64,000 bases of DNA from an uncultured Pelagibacteraceae bacterium (lineage in GTDB: Bacteria; Pseudomonadota; Alphaproteobacteria; Pelagibacterales; AG-422-B15). The DNA is taken from positions 101,964-165,963 of the forward strand of contig CABYDZ010000004.1 of NCBI GenBank assembly GCA_902517885.1. The letters run 5' to 3'. This document shows positions 1-8,169 of this stretch, in pieces. Position numbers and translations under genes: made by a program. The notes below the pieces were generated by a model. The model made no database searches. It was not told where the DNA came from and was given only the letters and a program-made list of their open reading frames with translations. Position 1 is the stretch's first letter. The number at the start of each line of letters is the position of its first letter.

Positions 1-1217
1 AGCAAAATCCCTCTTGATAGACATGCAAAACAAAGTCTATTTGCTATTTCAACTCCCTTTTGTTCCCCAGGAGATCCAAAATGTACAGCTGCAAGAAGAC
101 CTTTCCCACAAACAAGAGAAATCACATTACTATATTTATTTTTTAATCTATTTAGTTCATCAAGTAAGACCTTGCCCATTTTTTCTGAATTCTCAATTAA
201 TCCTTCTTCAATTATTACTCGTAACGATGCCTCAGCTGCCGCGCATGCAATTGGGTTTCCTGAGTGAGTTGAGCTCATATTCCCTGCTCCAGGAAGATCA
301 ATAAGTTCAGCAGACGTTAATATAGCTGATAATGGCAGGCTTGAGCTTATCCCTTTTCCACAACAAATAATATCTGGAGTAACACTGTAATGCTCATACC
401 CAAATAATTTTCCTGTTCTTCCAAAGCCAGACTGCATCTCATCAAAGCACATGTAAATATCATTTTTCTTGGCTAACTTATCTAATGCTAGCATATACTC
501 AGATGGGTAAAAAATTGCCCCATAGCCCTGAAACGTTTCAATCATAAATCCAGCAATATCTTTATCTAATTCAATATTTTCCCTAGCGCAGAGTTCATTT
601 ATATCTTTCATAAATTGCTCTCCTGAATTTGAATTATATTTTTCTAACCATGGGTAAGGGAAAGGTAAAAAATGAATATTTGGGTCTTTAAATCCGAACC
701 ATGATTTTTGTTCTTCATTTCCAGACATGCCTTGTGCTCCTAAAGTTCTGCCGTGCCAGGCTCCTTGAAAGCATATAATGCCATTTCTTCTCTTATTTTT
801 TTTAATTCCACCTAGTCTCATTAGCTTTAATCCTGCTTCAGTAGCTTCAGAACCTGCTGAAGTTAAAAATGCTTTTTCAAAATTTGAAGGAGTAACTTTT
901 AGTAAATATTCTAAATAGGATACCCGATATTTATTTAAGTATGTATAGGTGTGTAATACTCCTTTAGTAGTCGCTTCAACAATTGCATTTACAACTCTTG
1001 GATGTGAATGACCAGCATTTGCTACAAAAATACCACTTGTAAAATCCGTATATACATTACCATATTCATCATAAACTTCCTCACCCACAGCATGATCCCA
1101 TACTAGAGGAAGTTGACCATGCATAGTACTTGCTTCTATTTTTGATAATTTATTCTGGAGTATATTAAAGTTATCCAGGTTTTTTTGATAAAGTGAACTA
1201 CTAAATTTATTACTCAT
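1..1217 (-). CDS. class III PLP-dependent aminotransferase (C-terminus outside window)
   Basis: My own reading of the minus strand from the ATG at 1217 gives 405 codons without a stop up to the window edge, so the gene is cut at its 3' end and is missing from the ORF track. The protein starts MSNKFSSSLYQ and carries class III aminotransferase hallmarks: GHSHPRV near the N-terminus, the cofactor-binding TSAGSEATEAG segment, the FDEMQSGFGRTG motif with the pyridine-nitrogen Asp, and CCGKGISSSLPLS with the PLP lysine. The fold class includes GABA, ornithine and acetylornithine transaminases and glutamate-1-semialdehyde mutases; the substrate cannot be told. It lies at the edge of the glycan locus, directly before a VOC gene on the same strand, so a role in making an amino sugar or amino-acid substituent is possible but inferred. 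Confidence 0.88.
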   Translation of the reverse strand, partial: MSNKFSSSLYQKNLDNFNILQNKLSKIEASTMHGQLPLVWDHAVGEEVYDEYGNVYTDFTSGIFVANAGHSHPRVVNAIVEATTKGVLHTYTYLNKYRVSYLEYLLKVTPSNFEKAFLTSAGSEATEAGLKLMRLGGIKKNKRRNGIICFQGAWHGRTLGAQGMSGNEEQKSWFGFKDPNIHFLPFPYPWLEKYNSNSGEQFMKDINELCARENIELDKDIAGFMIETFQGYGAIFYPSEYMLALDKLAKKNDIYMCFDEMQSGFGRTGKLFGYEHYSVTPDIICCGKGISSSLPLSAILTSAELIDLPGAGNMSSTHSGNPIACAAAEASLRVIIEEGLIENSEKMGKVLLDELNRLKNKYSNVISLVCGKGLLAAVHFGSPGEQKGVEIANRLCFACLSRGIL

Positions 1218-1244
1218 ACTTTATTTAATTTATATTTAATAAAA

Positions 1245-1679
1245 CTATATAATTTCAACCACTTCAACTCTGTATTTATCTGGATCAAAAATAAAAAAAA
1301 CATTTGCTATTCCTTCATTAGATCTGATTGGTTCGGAAAGGGTTTCAATTTCATTATTGATACAGTGTTCATAAAAATCTCTGGCATTTTTAACTTGAAT
1401 TGCTATATGTGCTTCGCCCACAGAATAGAGTTGTTCATAGTTTCTGGAATAAGATACACCATCACCATGATACTTTAAAAGTTCAATAACAGAACCATCA
1501 GGACTTTTCATTTTTACCATATGAACATTCATATCTTTTGTTCCAGCAAGATTGTTTATTCCTTCGCTTCCATCCCAAAAATCTTGAAGAACCTGGAAAC
1601 CAATTTTATTGACATAAAAATTAACAGATCTTTCCATATCACTTACAATTAATCCAGCGTGTCTTATACCTAATAACAT
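1245..1679 (-). CDS. VOC (glyoxalase/bleomycin-resistance) superfamily protein
   Basis: A 144-residue protein with two beta-alpha-beta-beta-beta modules typical of the vicinal oxygen chelate superfamily. The expected four metal ligands are all visible: His7 (IRHAGL), Glu66 (SVIELLK), His91 (GEAHIAIQV) and Glu139 (YRVEVVEI). A metal-dependent isomerase, lyase or dioxygenase role is known for the family; glyoxalase I itself is one possibility, but the sequence does not decide. It sits between the class III aminotransferase and the ABC flippase on the minus strand with short gaps of about 30 bases, so the three may be one transcript. Placement in a glycan locus suggests sugar epimerisation or keto-sugar chemistry, which is inference. 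Confidence 0.8.
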   Translation of the reverse strand: MLLGIRHAGLIVSDMERSVNFYVNKIGFQVLQDFWDGSEGINNLAGTKDMNVHMVKMKSPDGSVIELLKYHGDGVSYSRNYEQLYSVGEAHIAIQVKNARDFYEHCINNEIETLSEPIRSNEGIANVFFIFDPDKYRVEVVEII

Positions 1680-1710
1680 TTTTTTAAAATTTTATTTAAT
1701 AATTTTCTAT

Positions 1711-3444
1711 TTATACCTTATTTTCTGAAAGTCTACCATTATTTAGGGAGTAAATATATTCACAATTTTCTATAATTGATTTTTTATGAGAGATAATGAT
1801 TATTGTTTTGTTATTTTGTAAGTTATAAATTTCTTTCATAAATTCTTTTTCCGTTTTTCCATCTAACGAATTAGTTGACTCATCAAAAACAAGTACTTCA
1901 GGTTCATTATAGATAGCTCTTGCAATACCAACTCTTTGTCTTTGACCCCCCGATAACCTTAATCCCCTTTCACCTAAATAAGTATCGTATCCATCTTTCA
2001 ACTCATTGAGTAACTCATTTAGCTGTGAGACTTTTATTGCTTTATCTAGAAGTTTATAATTAATATTTTCATCTTTAATTCCTAAAGCAATATTTCTTGC
2101 AAGCGTATCATCAGATAAATAAATAGTTTGGGGCACATAACCAATTAATTTTTGCCAGGAAGAAATATTATTGTTTATGTCAATGCCATCGACCATTATT
2201 TGACCTGAAGATGTTTTTAGTAGACCTAGAATAATATCAACTAGGGTACTTTTTCCTGCTCCACTTGGCCCTTCTATGCCAATTGTAGATCCCTTTGGGA
2301 TTTTAAGACTTACATTTGTCAATGCTTTTCTATCAGATCCACTATAAGAAAAATCTACATTTTTAATTTCAATTAAATTATTAAAATTGATTTGATTTTT
2401 ATTTATACTGTCATCTTTAGATTCTCTATATTGAATTATATTCCTATCTATACGATTTAAGATTGGAATAACAGGCTTGAAAAATCTTAGAGTTTGTACA
2501 TTTGCTACAATTCTTGTCACCAGTGGCATAAGCCTATAGCCAGCTGCACCAAAAATACTTAGAGTAAAAAGTGTACTATTTATTGAATGATTCATAGTTA
2601 TTGAAAATAATATCACTGAAATTATCAAAACTATTGCCAATGTCTCAAAAAAGAATTTAGGAACTTGCTGCACCACAGCTTGGTTTCTTGCTACTTCAGA
2701 GTAAAGTTTATTACTTTTTTCATATCTTTCTGTAGACTCATTTATTCTTCCTAAGAGAATTATATTCTTAATTGAACCCAGTCCTTCTTGAACATATTGG
2801 ATTCTTTTGCCTTCGTGCAGCTGTCTTTTCTCACCCCAAGAAGTATTGTATTTTTTAATATTTACATAAAATAAGTATCCAGAACCAGCTAAGAGACCAA
2901 GTACTATCGTTGCCATCCAAAAATCAACATAAGTAATAAGTATAATCAGCGCAACAAATATGATCGTATCTGCAATAATTAATACAGATGCATTTACTAC
3001 GGTAATAAAAGCAGTAACTTCAGTAGTTACATTTCTTATTAGTTGAGCAGAATTATTCAAAAGATGAAATTCATATTCTTGATTTAGATAGCCTCTAAAC
3101 ATTTTGAAAGAAAGATTAGCTTGAAGATCAAAAATAAATTTTTGTTGAAACCATAGCAGATAACTTAAAAAAATATTTTTTAAAAGAAAAACTAACGCCA
3201 TAAAAATTCCAGCAAAAATAATTTGAGAATTTTTTTCTTCATAACCCATTTCAACAAAAATTCTATCTAAAAAAAACCATTTTTCTTCAACACCCTGGTT
3301 AAAGACTGATGTTAGTACTGGTATGATTGCACCAATACTTATTGTTTCTAGGATCATCGAAATGAAAACAATTAGCATTAAATAATAGAATCTTGTCTTT
3401 TCAGTTTTATCTAAAAATTTAAATATATTTTTAATTAGAAGCAT
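1711..3444 (-). CDS. ABC transporter, fused permease-ATPase (PglK/MsbA-like lipid-glycan flippase)
   Basis: A 577-residue half-transporter: an N-terminal six-helix ABC exporter domain (about residues 20-310) followed by an ATPase domain with Walker A GPSGAGKST, signature LSGGQRQR, Walker B ending VLVFDEST with the catalytic Glu, and switch His in ISHKK. The D-loop reads NSLD. The architecture matches PglK/WlaB and MsbA flippases, which work as homodimers in the inner membrane and flip lipid-linked oligosaccharide or lipid A. The position at the head of a glycan locus that has no Wzx-type flippase supports a role in flipping the undecaprenyl-linked glycan. It is transcribed away from the sulfotransferase gene, with a 70-base divergent gap. 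Confidence 0.88.
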   Translation of the reverse strand: MLLIKNIFKFLDKTEKTRFYYLMLIVFISMILETISIGAIIPVLTSVFNQGVEEKWFFLDRIFVEMGYEEKNSQIIFAGIFMALVFLLKNIFLSYLLWFQQKFIFDLQANLSFKMFRGYLNQEYEFHLLNNSAQLIRNVTTEVTAFITVVNASVLIIADTIIFVALIILITYVDFWMATIVLGLLAGSGYLFYVNIKKYNTSWGEKRQLHEGKRIQYVQEGLGSIKNIILLGRINESTERYEKSNKLYSEVARNQAVVQQVPKFFFETLAIVLIISVILFSITMNHSINSTLFTLSIFGAAGYRLMPLVTRIVANVQTLRFFKPVIPILNRIDRNIIQYRESKDDSINKNQINFNNLIEIKNVDFSYSGSDRKALTNVSLKIPKGSTIGIEGPSGAGKSTLVDIILGLLKTSSGQIMVDGIDINNNISSWQKLIGYVPQTIYLSDDTLARNIALGIKDENINYKLLDKAIKVSQLNELLNELKDGYDTYLGERGLRLSGGQRQRVGIARAIYNEPEVLVFDESTNSLDGKTEKEFMKEIYNLQNNKTIIIISHKKSIIENCEYIYSLNNGRLSENKV

Positions 3445-3477
3445 TTCTTTTGCTTTGGTTATGGAACTAAATATTTA

Positions 3478-3505
3478 GTTTACTCAAAGCTAGTTATATT
3501 ATAAT
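3478..3505 (+). promoter_or_regulatory. possible sigma-70-type promoter for the large plus-strand glycan operon
   Basis: The 70-base gap between the divergent ABC gene and the first plus-strand gene contains a perfect TATAAT at 3500-3505, with a weak -35-like GTTTAC at 3478-3483 and a 16-base spacer. The ATG follows nine bases after the -10 box, so any transcript would have almost no leader. In AT-rich DNA a TATAAT by chance is common; the support is position only. Confidence 0.3.
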
Positions 3506-3514
3506 TATCATTTT

Positions 3515-4543
3515 ATGAAACCATTATTTATTACAGGGGTTTACAGAAGTGGGACAACTTTAGTTAGTAACATATTAAGAAAGCATCCTGAATTAGATAT
3601 CACATATGATTCAGTGAACTATTTTAGATATGTCATAAAAAAAAATATTGAGGCAGCAAAATATATTGAGATTACAAAGTCTATTGAGAAAAGGATGAGT
3701 GATAGGTACTCAATTAAATTAAACAGTGAAAAAATCATAAATGATATTGAAAAGAGTAAAAAAGATATTGATCATGCGGTAATTTATTCTTGTATTATGA
3801 ATAATTTATTTAGCTACAGTAACAACCGATGGGGTGAAAAGAGTGTTTTAGAATGGACAAGTATTCCAAAGTTTTTGAAAATGTATGAAGATAGCCAAGC
3901 AATTCATATTATAAGAGATCCAAGAGATGTATTAGCATCTAGAAAATACATGACTATTGCTCCAGGCAAACAGTATTTGGATACAATTTTTAATTGTATG
4001 CATTCTATGCAATGTGCAATTAAATACAAAACTCAACTACCTAGTGATAGATACTTATTAATTTCGTATGAAGAGCTAATTTTGCAAAAAGAAAAAACTA
4101 CAAAAAAAATTTTTAAGTTTTTAAAGGAGGAATTTTATGATGATCTTATCGAATATGAGAATTTAATTGACAATAAAGGCGAAGCTCTAAGTGTGAATAC
4201 TCACTCTTCCTATTCAGATACTAATCCAAATAATTTAATTGGCAGATGGAGAGAAAAATTAGACTCAGAAGACATAATGCTTACACAACTATTATTAAAG
4301 AATTATATGAAAAATTTCCATTATGAAATTGATCAAAATTATAACAATTCTAATGACTCAAAAATAGCTGAAAAAGTTTTTGAGGATGATGCATTACTAA
4401 AAAAAAGATGGTTAAATTATAAGAAAACTGGTGAGGGAGTAGAAGACTTTACAAATGATCCAACAGATCCTGAAAACTGGGTTAAAAGATCAGGTATTGA
4501 TGGAAAAGGGGCCGGTAAGGGATATAAGAAATTCAAAACTTAA
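3515..4543 (+). CDS. sulfotransferase family protein
   Basis: A 342-residue protein with the two PAPS-binding signatures of the sulfotransferase fold: a P-loop-like GVYRSGTTLVSNIL right at the N-terminus (5'-phosphosulfate loop) and IHIIRDPRDVLASRK around residue 135 (3'-phosphate-binding). It would transfer sulfate from PAPS to a hydroxyl or amine of a carbohydrate in the cytoplasm. The extra C-terminal tail (DPTDPENWVKRSG...GKGAGKGYKKF) is Gly/Lys-rich and not part of the core fold. It is the first gene of the long plus-strand run and one of two sulfotransferases in the locus, which suggests that the surface glycan is sulfated. The acceptor is unknown. Confidence 0.87.
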   Translation: MKPLFITGVYRSGTTLVSNILRKHPELDITYDSVNYFRYVIKKNIEAAKYIEITKSIEKRMSDRYSIKLNSEKIINDIEKSKKDIDHAVIYSCIMNNLFSYSNNRWGEKSVLEWTSIPKFLKMYEDSQAIHIIRDPRDVLASRKYMTIAPGKQYLDTIFNCMHSMQCAIKYKTQLPSDRYLLISYEELILQKEKTTKKIFKFLKEEFYDDLIEYENLIDNKGEALSVNTHSSYSDTNPNNLIGRWREKLDSEDIMLTQLLLKNYMKNFHYEIDQNYNNSNDSKIAEKVFEDDALLKKRWLNYKKTGEGVEDFTNDPTDPENWVKRSGIDGKGAGKGYKKFKT

Positions 4544-4548
4544 ATTAA

Positions 4549-5670
4549 ATGATAGGTCTAAAATTTATTAAAAGTTTTTTTATAATTTTTATAAACGCAA
4601 AAAAAAATTATTTATTTCCCACGTATAAAGATATTGTAATTTACCAAAAAGTTAACAGCGAGATTTTTGAAAGATATTTTTATCCTGATGATTTAGTGGT
4701 ACTCGATCGAAATTTTAGCCTAAATATACCTGTTTTGCTATTATCCTTTATTTCTTGTATTTGCCATAAAAGCTGGACACCATACTACCGTCTATTCATA
4801 AAGTTAACTAGAGCTAAATGTGTATTAACTTTTATGCACAACGATCCTGACTTTTATCAGCTTAAAGAATCTGATGATAAAGTCTTTATATCAATTCAGA
4901 ATGGAATTATTTTGGGTAAGCAAACCTGGCTAAAAGAAGATCGTATTTATAAATCAGATTATTTCTTATGTTTTGGAACTTCTACGCAACATGAGTTTAA
5001 AAATATAATTGACACAAAATTCAAATCTATAGGGTCATTTAAAAATAATATTTACTCAAAAAATAAAATAGAAGAAAAAGAAAATTGTATTACATTTATT
5101 TCACAATATAAGTTAAATAGATCTATCAAAGAATTTTTTACAATTGAAAAGAAAATTCTTCCATATTTAAACAATTATTGTAAAGAAAATAAATTTATAT
5201 TTAAGATTTGTGGAAGCAATTTAAATTTTGCGAAGGAAGAAAAAGAGTTCTACCAGGAAATTATTAAAGATGATTTTATTTTTCTTCCTAAGAAAAATGT
5301 AGATACAAGTTACAAATATTTAGAAAGTTCAGAAATTAATGTAGCTATTGATTCTACTTTAGGCTTAGAAAGTTTGGCATCTGGTCATAAGACAGCAATA
5401 TTTATGGTAAGAGGAAAAAAATTAAATTTAAATAATTGGTATTTCGGAAAACATATAAACAACATATCTGAAAATGGACCATTTTGGTGTATTGAAGATA
5501 AATTTTCTGAATATGATAGAATTCTTAATTATTTAAAAAACATAGATATAGAGAAATGGCAAAAGTATCATAGTGAATTAATTTCGAAAATTATTGGATT
5601 TGATAAAGATAATAGTATATTTAAGGATATTCTTCTTAAGAATAATGTGCCCCATAAGAATATAAGATAA
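4549..5670 (+). CDS. uncharacterised GT-B-like surface-carbohydrate protein
   Basis: A 373-residue protein that I do not recognise as a named family. It has a hydrophobic N-terminal third, then a segment resembling the C-terminal Rossmann half of GT-B glycosyltransferases: ISIQNGIILGKQ, a FISQYK strand-turn, FKICGSN, and SSEINVAIDSTLGLESLASGHK, which resembles the nucleotide-binding turn of polysialic-acid-type and LIC12162/TIGR04326-type proteins in this locus. The start follows the sulfotransferase stop by five bases. A glycosyltransferase or glycerol/ribitol-phosphate-type transferase role in glycan building is inferred from fold resemblance and context only. Confidence 0.72.
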   Translation: MIGLKFIKSFFIIFINAKKNYLFPTYKDIVIYQKVNSEIFERYFYPDDLVVLDRNFSLNIPVLLLSFISCICHKSWTPYYRLFIKLTRAKCVLTFMHNDPDFYQLKESDDKVFISIQNGIILGKQTWLKEDRIYKSDYFLCFGTSTQHEFKNIIDTKFKSIGSFKNNIYSKNKIEEKENCITFISQYKLNRSIKEFFTIEKKILPYLNNYCKENKFIFKICGSNLNFAKEEKEFYQEIIKDDFIFLPKKNVDTSYKYLESSEINVAIDSTLGLESLASGHKTAIFMVRGKKLNLNNWYFGKHINNISENGPFWCIEDKFSEYDRILNYLKNIDIEKWQKYHSELISKIIGFDKDNSIFKDILLKNNVPHKNIR

Positions 5671-5719
5671 TATTGATCTAAATCAGAAAATTTTTGTTAT
5701 TAAACTAAATATTAAAATA

Positions 5720-6469
5720 ATGAAACTCTCAAAAGATAAAATTAATTTAATAAAAAAACATTATGATCTAAATGGATACATTGTAGTTAGAGGATTATTT
5801 GACAAAGAAACAATATTATCTGCTGAAAAATATCTATGGACCTATATAGAAGATAACATCAAAAATTTTGATAAGAAGGAAGTTAACTTTACGAAAAATG
5901 GAGATATTAATTCAATTCATAATTTTTCAAAATGGCCGTGGGTAAAAAAATTAAGAGATAACAAAAATCTAAAAAAAATTGTTAACAAACTAATCGGTAA
6001 TCAAGCAAAAAACTTTGGGGCAGAGCTTTTTGCAAAACCAGCAAAATCTGGAATGCCTGCGCCAATGCATCAAGATAATTATTACTGGTGCATAGATAAT
6101 GCATGTGCGCTTACAGTTTGGATATCTTTCGGGGCGTCAAATAAGAAAAATGGTGGAATATATTATTTAAAAAAAACCCATAAATTTGGTATTCTTGAGC
6201 ATAAAAGATCATATGCCCCTGGAAGTTCACAAACATTAAAATATCAGGAAAATCTTAAAAGTTTCAAAAAAATATATCCAAATTTACAAGCTGGAGATTG
6301 CGTAATACATCATTGTTTGTCTGTTCATGGAAGTGAGAAAAATAACAGTAATATTCCAAGAGTTGGCTGCACTCTTAGATATATCGGAAAAAATTCAAAG
6401 ATAGATTCTATTATGAAAATGAAGTATGAGAAGGATCTAAAAAAGCATTATAAAAAAATTATGAGATAG
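5720..6469 (+). CDS. phytanoyl-CoA dioxygenase (PhyH) family Fe(II)/2-oxoglutarate oxygenase
   Basis: A 249-residue protein with the PhyH-type double-stranded beta-helix. The facial triad is visible as His117-x-Asp119 (APMHQDNYYW) and His203 (SVHGSEKN), and Arg214 (IPRVGCTLR) sits where the family binds 2-oxoglutarate. Flanking features GGIYYLKKTHK and QAGDCVIHH fit PhyH proteins. Such enzymes hydroxylate small molecules, lipids or carrier-bound intermediates. The neighbour downstream is a second, diverged PhyH-like gene eight bases away, and both are inside a glycan decoration block, so hydroxylation of a sugar or an acyl substituent is the most likely role; the substrate is unknown. Confidence 0.86.
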   Translation: MKLSKDKINLIKKHYDLNGYIVVRGLFDKETILSAEKYLWTYIEDNIKNFDKKEVNFTKNGDINSIHNFSKWPWVKKLRDNKNLKKIVNKLIGNQAKNFGAELFAKPAKSGMPAPMHQDNYYWCIDNACALTVWISFGASNKKNGGIYYLKKTHKFGILEHKRSYAPGSSQTLKYQENLKSFKKIYPNLQAGDCVIHHCLSVHGSEKNNSNIPRVGCTLRYIGKNSKIDSIMKMKYEKDLKKHYKKIMR

Positions 6470-6476
6470 GTTTTTA

Positions 6477-7577
6477 ATGAATGCTGATTATAAAAACTTA
6501 TTTTTAGATAAAAATCAATTTTTAATTGATAATACAACTAATTTTGCAGACCAAATCGTTAATATAGTTAATGTAATAAATGAGTTTACACATTTAAATA
6601 AAAATTGGGTTAAAAAAGATTGTCTTCAAAATTTGTCTGAGCAGGATCTGATAGAAATACAAGACTCCGTTTCAAACGATGCGCAAGAAGAATTAGTAAA
6701 AATAATTAAACCATATGTAGAGCCGAAAATAGTTGAATTATTTGGCAAAAAACAAGAAATCAATATTAGAGTAAGTGCACAAATAAAAAGTAGGTGGAAG
6801 AACGAAGTATTGAATGAAAATAGACGAGTTATATTAGGTAAGAATGGATTTAATGAACATGAAAATAAACCTAACATGGCATTTCCTACTAGGGCCCATC
6901 AAGATTTAGATAATAATGGAAATCGTAGTAGTCATGTAATAATTTTTTATTTTCAGATGACTGAAAATTATGAAAATTGTTCAATGCTTCAAATAGGAAA
7001 CATCGATAAAGATTTATGTATTATTGATAATGATATGAGAAATGGTTATCCAAATGAAATGACTTCAAGAGCTCAAAATGAGATAAATTGGTTAGCACCA
7101 AAAATTAAACCTGGTGATATTTCTCTAATGAGTCCACTAACTATTCACCGTAGCACTCCTATATCAGAAATACCAAGAATAGCACTGAATGTAAAATTTC
7201 AACCAACTACATTAGACTATATAAAGTTGATCTATAATGAGGACTTAGACAAAATAAAAAAAATTTCTGATCGAAATGAAAAATTAATTCTACTAAAATC
7301 AATGATAGACAAAAATATTAATAAAAATAGAGGTTTATCATTAGAAAAAGCTACGATTTCGTTGCTCTTAAATGATCGTAAAAGTTTTTATGATGATATA
7401 AGAAAGTTGTTCACTTATGAAATATCTCAAAAAAATTTGGATAAAATAGCTGCTGGATGTATTTTGCGAAAATCAGTTTATTTTGTAAATGATAATGATT
7501 TGAAATGTTTAAATAATCCAATTGAAAATTTTGTCGACAAGTCCTGTGCATCATCGATTTTAAAAACAATTAATTAG
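6477..7577 (+). CDS. second PhyH-like Fe(II)/2-oxoglutarate oxygenase
   Basis: A 366-residue protein, longer and more diverged than the preceding PhyH gene but with the same catalytic set: His141-x-Asp143 in RAHQDLD, His224 in PLTIHRSTP, and Arg234 in IPRIALNVKF. The N-terminal 130 and C-terminal 100 residues are extra and unfamiliar. The ATG follows the upstream stop by seven bases, so the two oxygenases are almost certainly co-translated from one message. Whether they act in series on one substrate or on different sugars cannot be told. An alternative is that the C-terminal extension makes this a bifunctional or binding protein; nothing in it was recognised. Confidence 0.78.
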   Translation: MNADYKNLFLDKNQFLIDNTTNFADQIVNIVNVINEFTHLNKNWVKKDCLQNLSEQDLIEIQDSVSNDAQEELVKIIKPYVEPKIVELFGKKQEINIRVSAQIKSRWKNEVLNENRRVILGKNGFNEHENKPNMAFPTRAHQDLDNNGNRSSHVIIFYFQMTENYENCSMLQIGNIDKDLCIIDNDMRNGYPNEMTSRAQNEINWLAPKIKPGDISLMSPLTIHRSTPISEIPRIALNVKFQPTTLDYIKLIYNEDLDKIKKISDRNEKLILLKSMIDKNINKNRGLSLEKATISLLLNDRKSFYDDIRKLFTYEISQKNLDKIAAGCILRKSVYFVNDNDLKCLNNPIENFVDKSCASSILKTIN

Positions 7578-7584
7578 AGTTTAA

Positions 7585-8103
7585 ATGTCAAATTATTCAA
7601 TTTATTTAGAAGAATTCACTGAACAACATGATTTTTCAGATTACTTAAAACTTGTAAATGATAAAAATAATACTTATGCGATTGAAGGGATAGATGAAAA
7701 AAGAATAACAAAAAAAGAATTAATTAAATTTATAAATGAATATGATGGAATTTTATACGGGATTTTTAACGAAAAAAAAAGACACATTGGAAATCTTAGT
7801 TTTAGCAAAATTGATGATCGAAAGAAAATTTGTAATACAGGCATACTTTTGTCTCAATCTTACCAAGGATGTGGCTACGCGTTTCAAGCAATGGTATTAG
7901 GGCTTGGAAATATTTTTGACAATTTTAATATTGATACTGTTCAATTATTTGTATTAGAGTCAAATCTCTCGGCAATCAGACTTTATGAGAAATTAGGTTT
8001 TCAGCTTCAAGGAGTTGCTCATAATCAGTTTTTTAAAAACGGACAATATAAAGACTCATTAGAATACAGAATTGAAAAAAGAAATTTTAAATATTACCCC
8101 TAG
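7585..8103 (+). CDS. GNAT family N-acetyltransferase
   Basis: A 172-residue single-domain GNAT protein of the RimJ/RimL-PseH type. The acetyl-CoA-binding motif A is recognisable as ILLSQSYQGCGYAFQAM (the usual Q/RxxGxG/A turn), followed by motif B in VLESNLSAIRLYEKLGFQLQG, a typical GNAT ending. It would acetylate an amino group from acetyl-CoA. In a locus with a NeuB synthase and a 4,6-dehydratase a PseH-like job, acetylating a 4-amino sugar nucleotide, is plausible, but protein or other amine targets are not excluded. Confidence 0.84.
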   Translation: MSNYSIYLEEFTEQHDFSDYLKLVNDKNNTYAIEGIDEKRITKKELIKFINEYDGILYGIFNEKKRHIGNLSFSKIDDRKKICNTGILLSQSYQGCGYAFQAMVLGLGNIFDNFNIDTVQLFVLESNLSAIRLYEKLGFQLQGVAHNQFFKNGQYKDSLEYRIEKRNFKYYP

Positions 8104-8169
8104 CTAAAATGAAACTTGGAAAACAATAGAAACTAGTATATTTGATTTGATAGATTAAAGGATAATTTT

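Noticed and set aside
14-304. Plus-strand 96-residue ORF at the left edge
   Set aside because: It is the antisense shadow of the class III aminotransferase, whose minus-strand frame with full family motifs covers the same bases.
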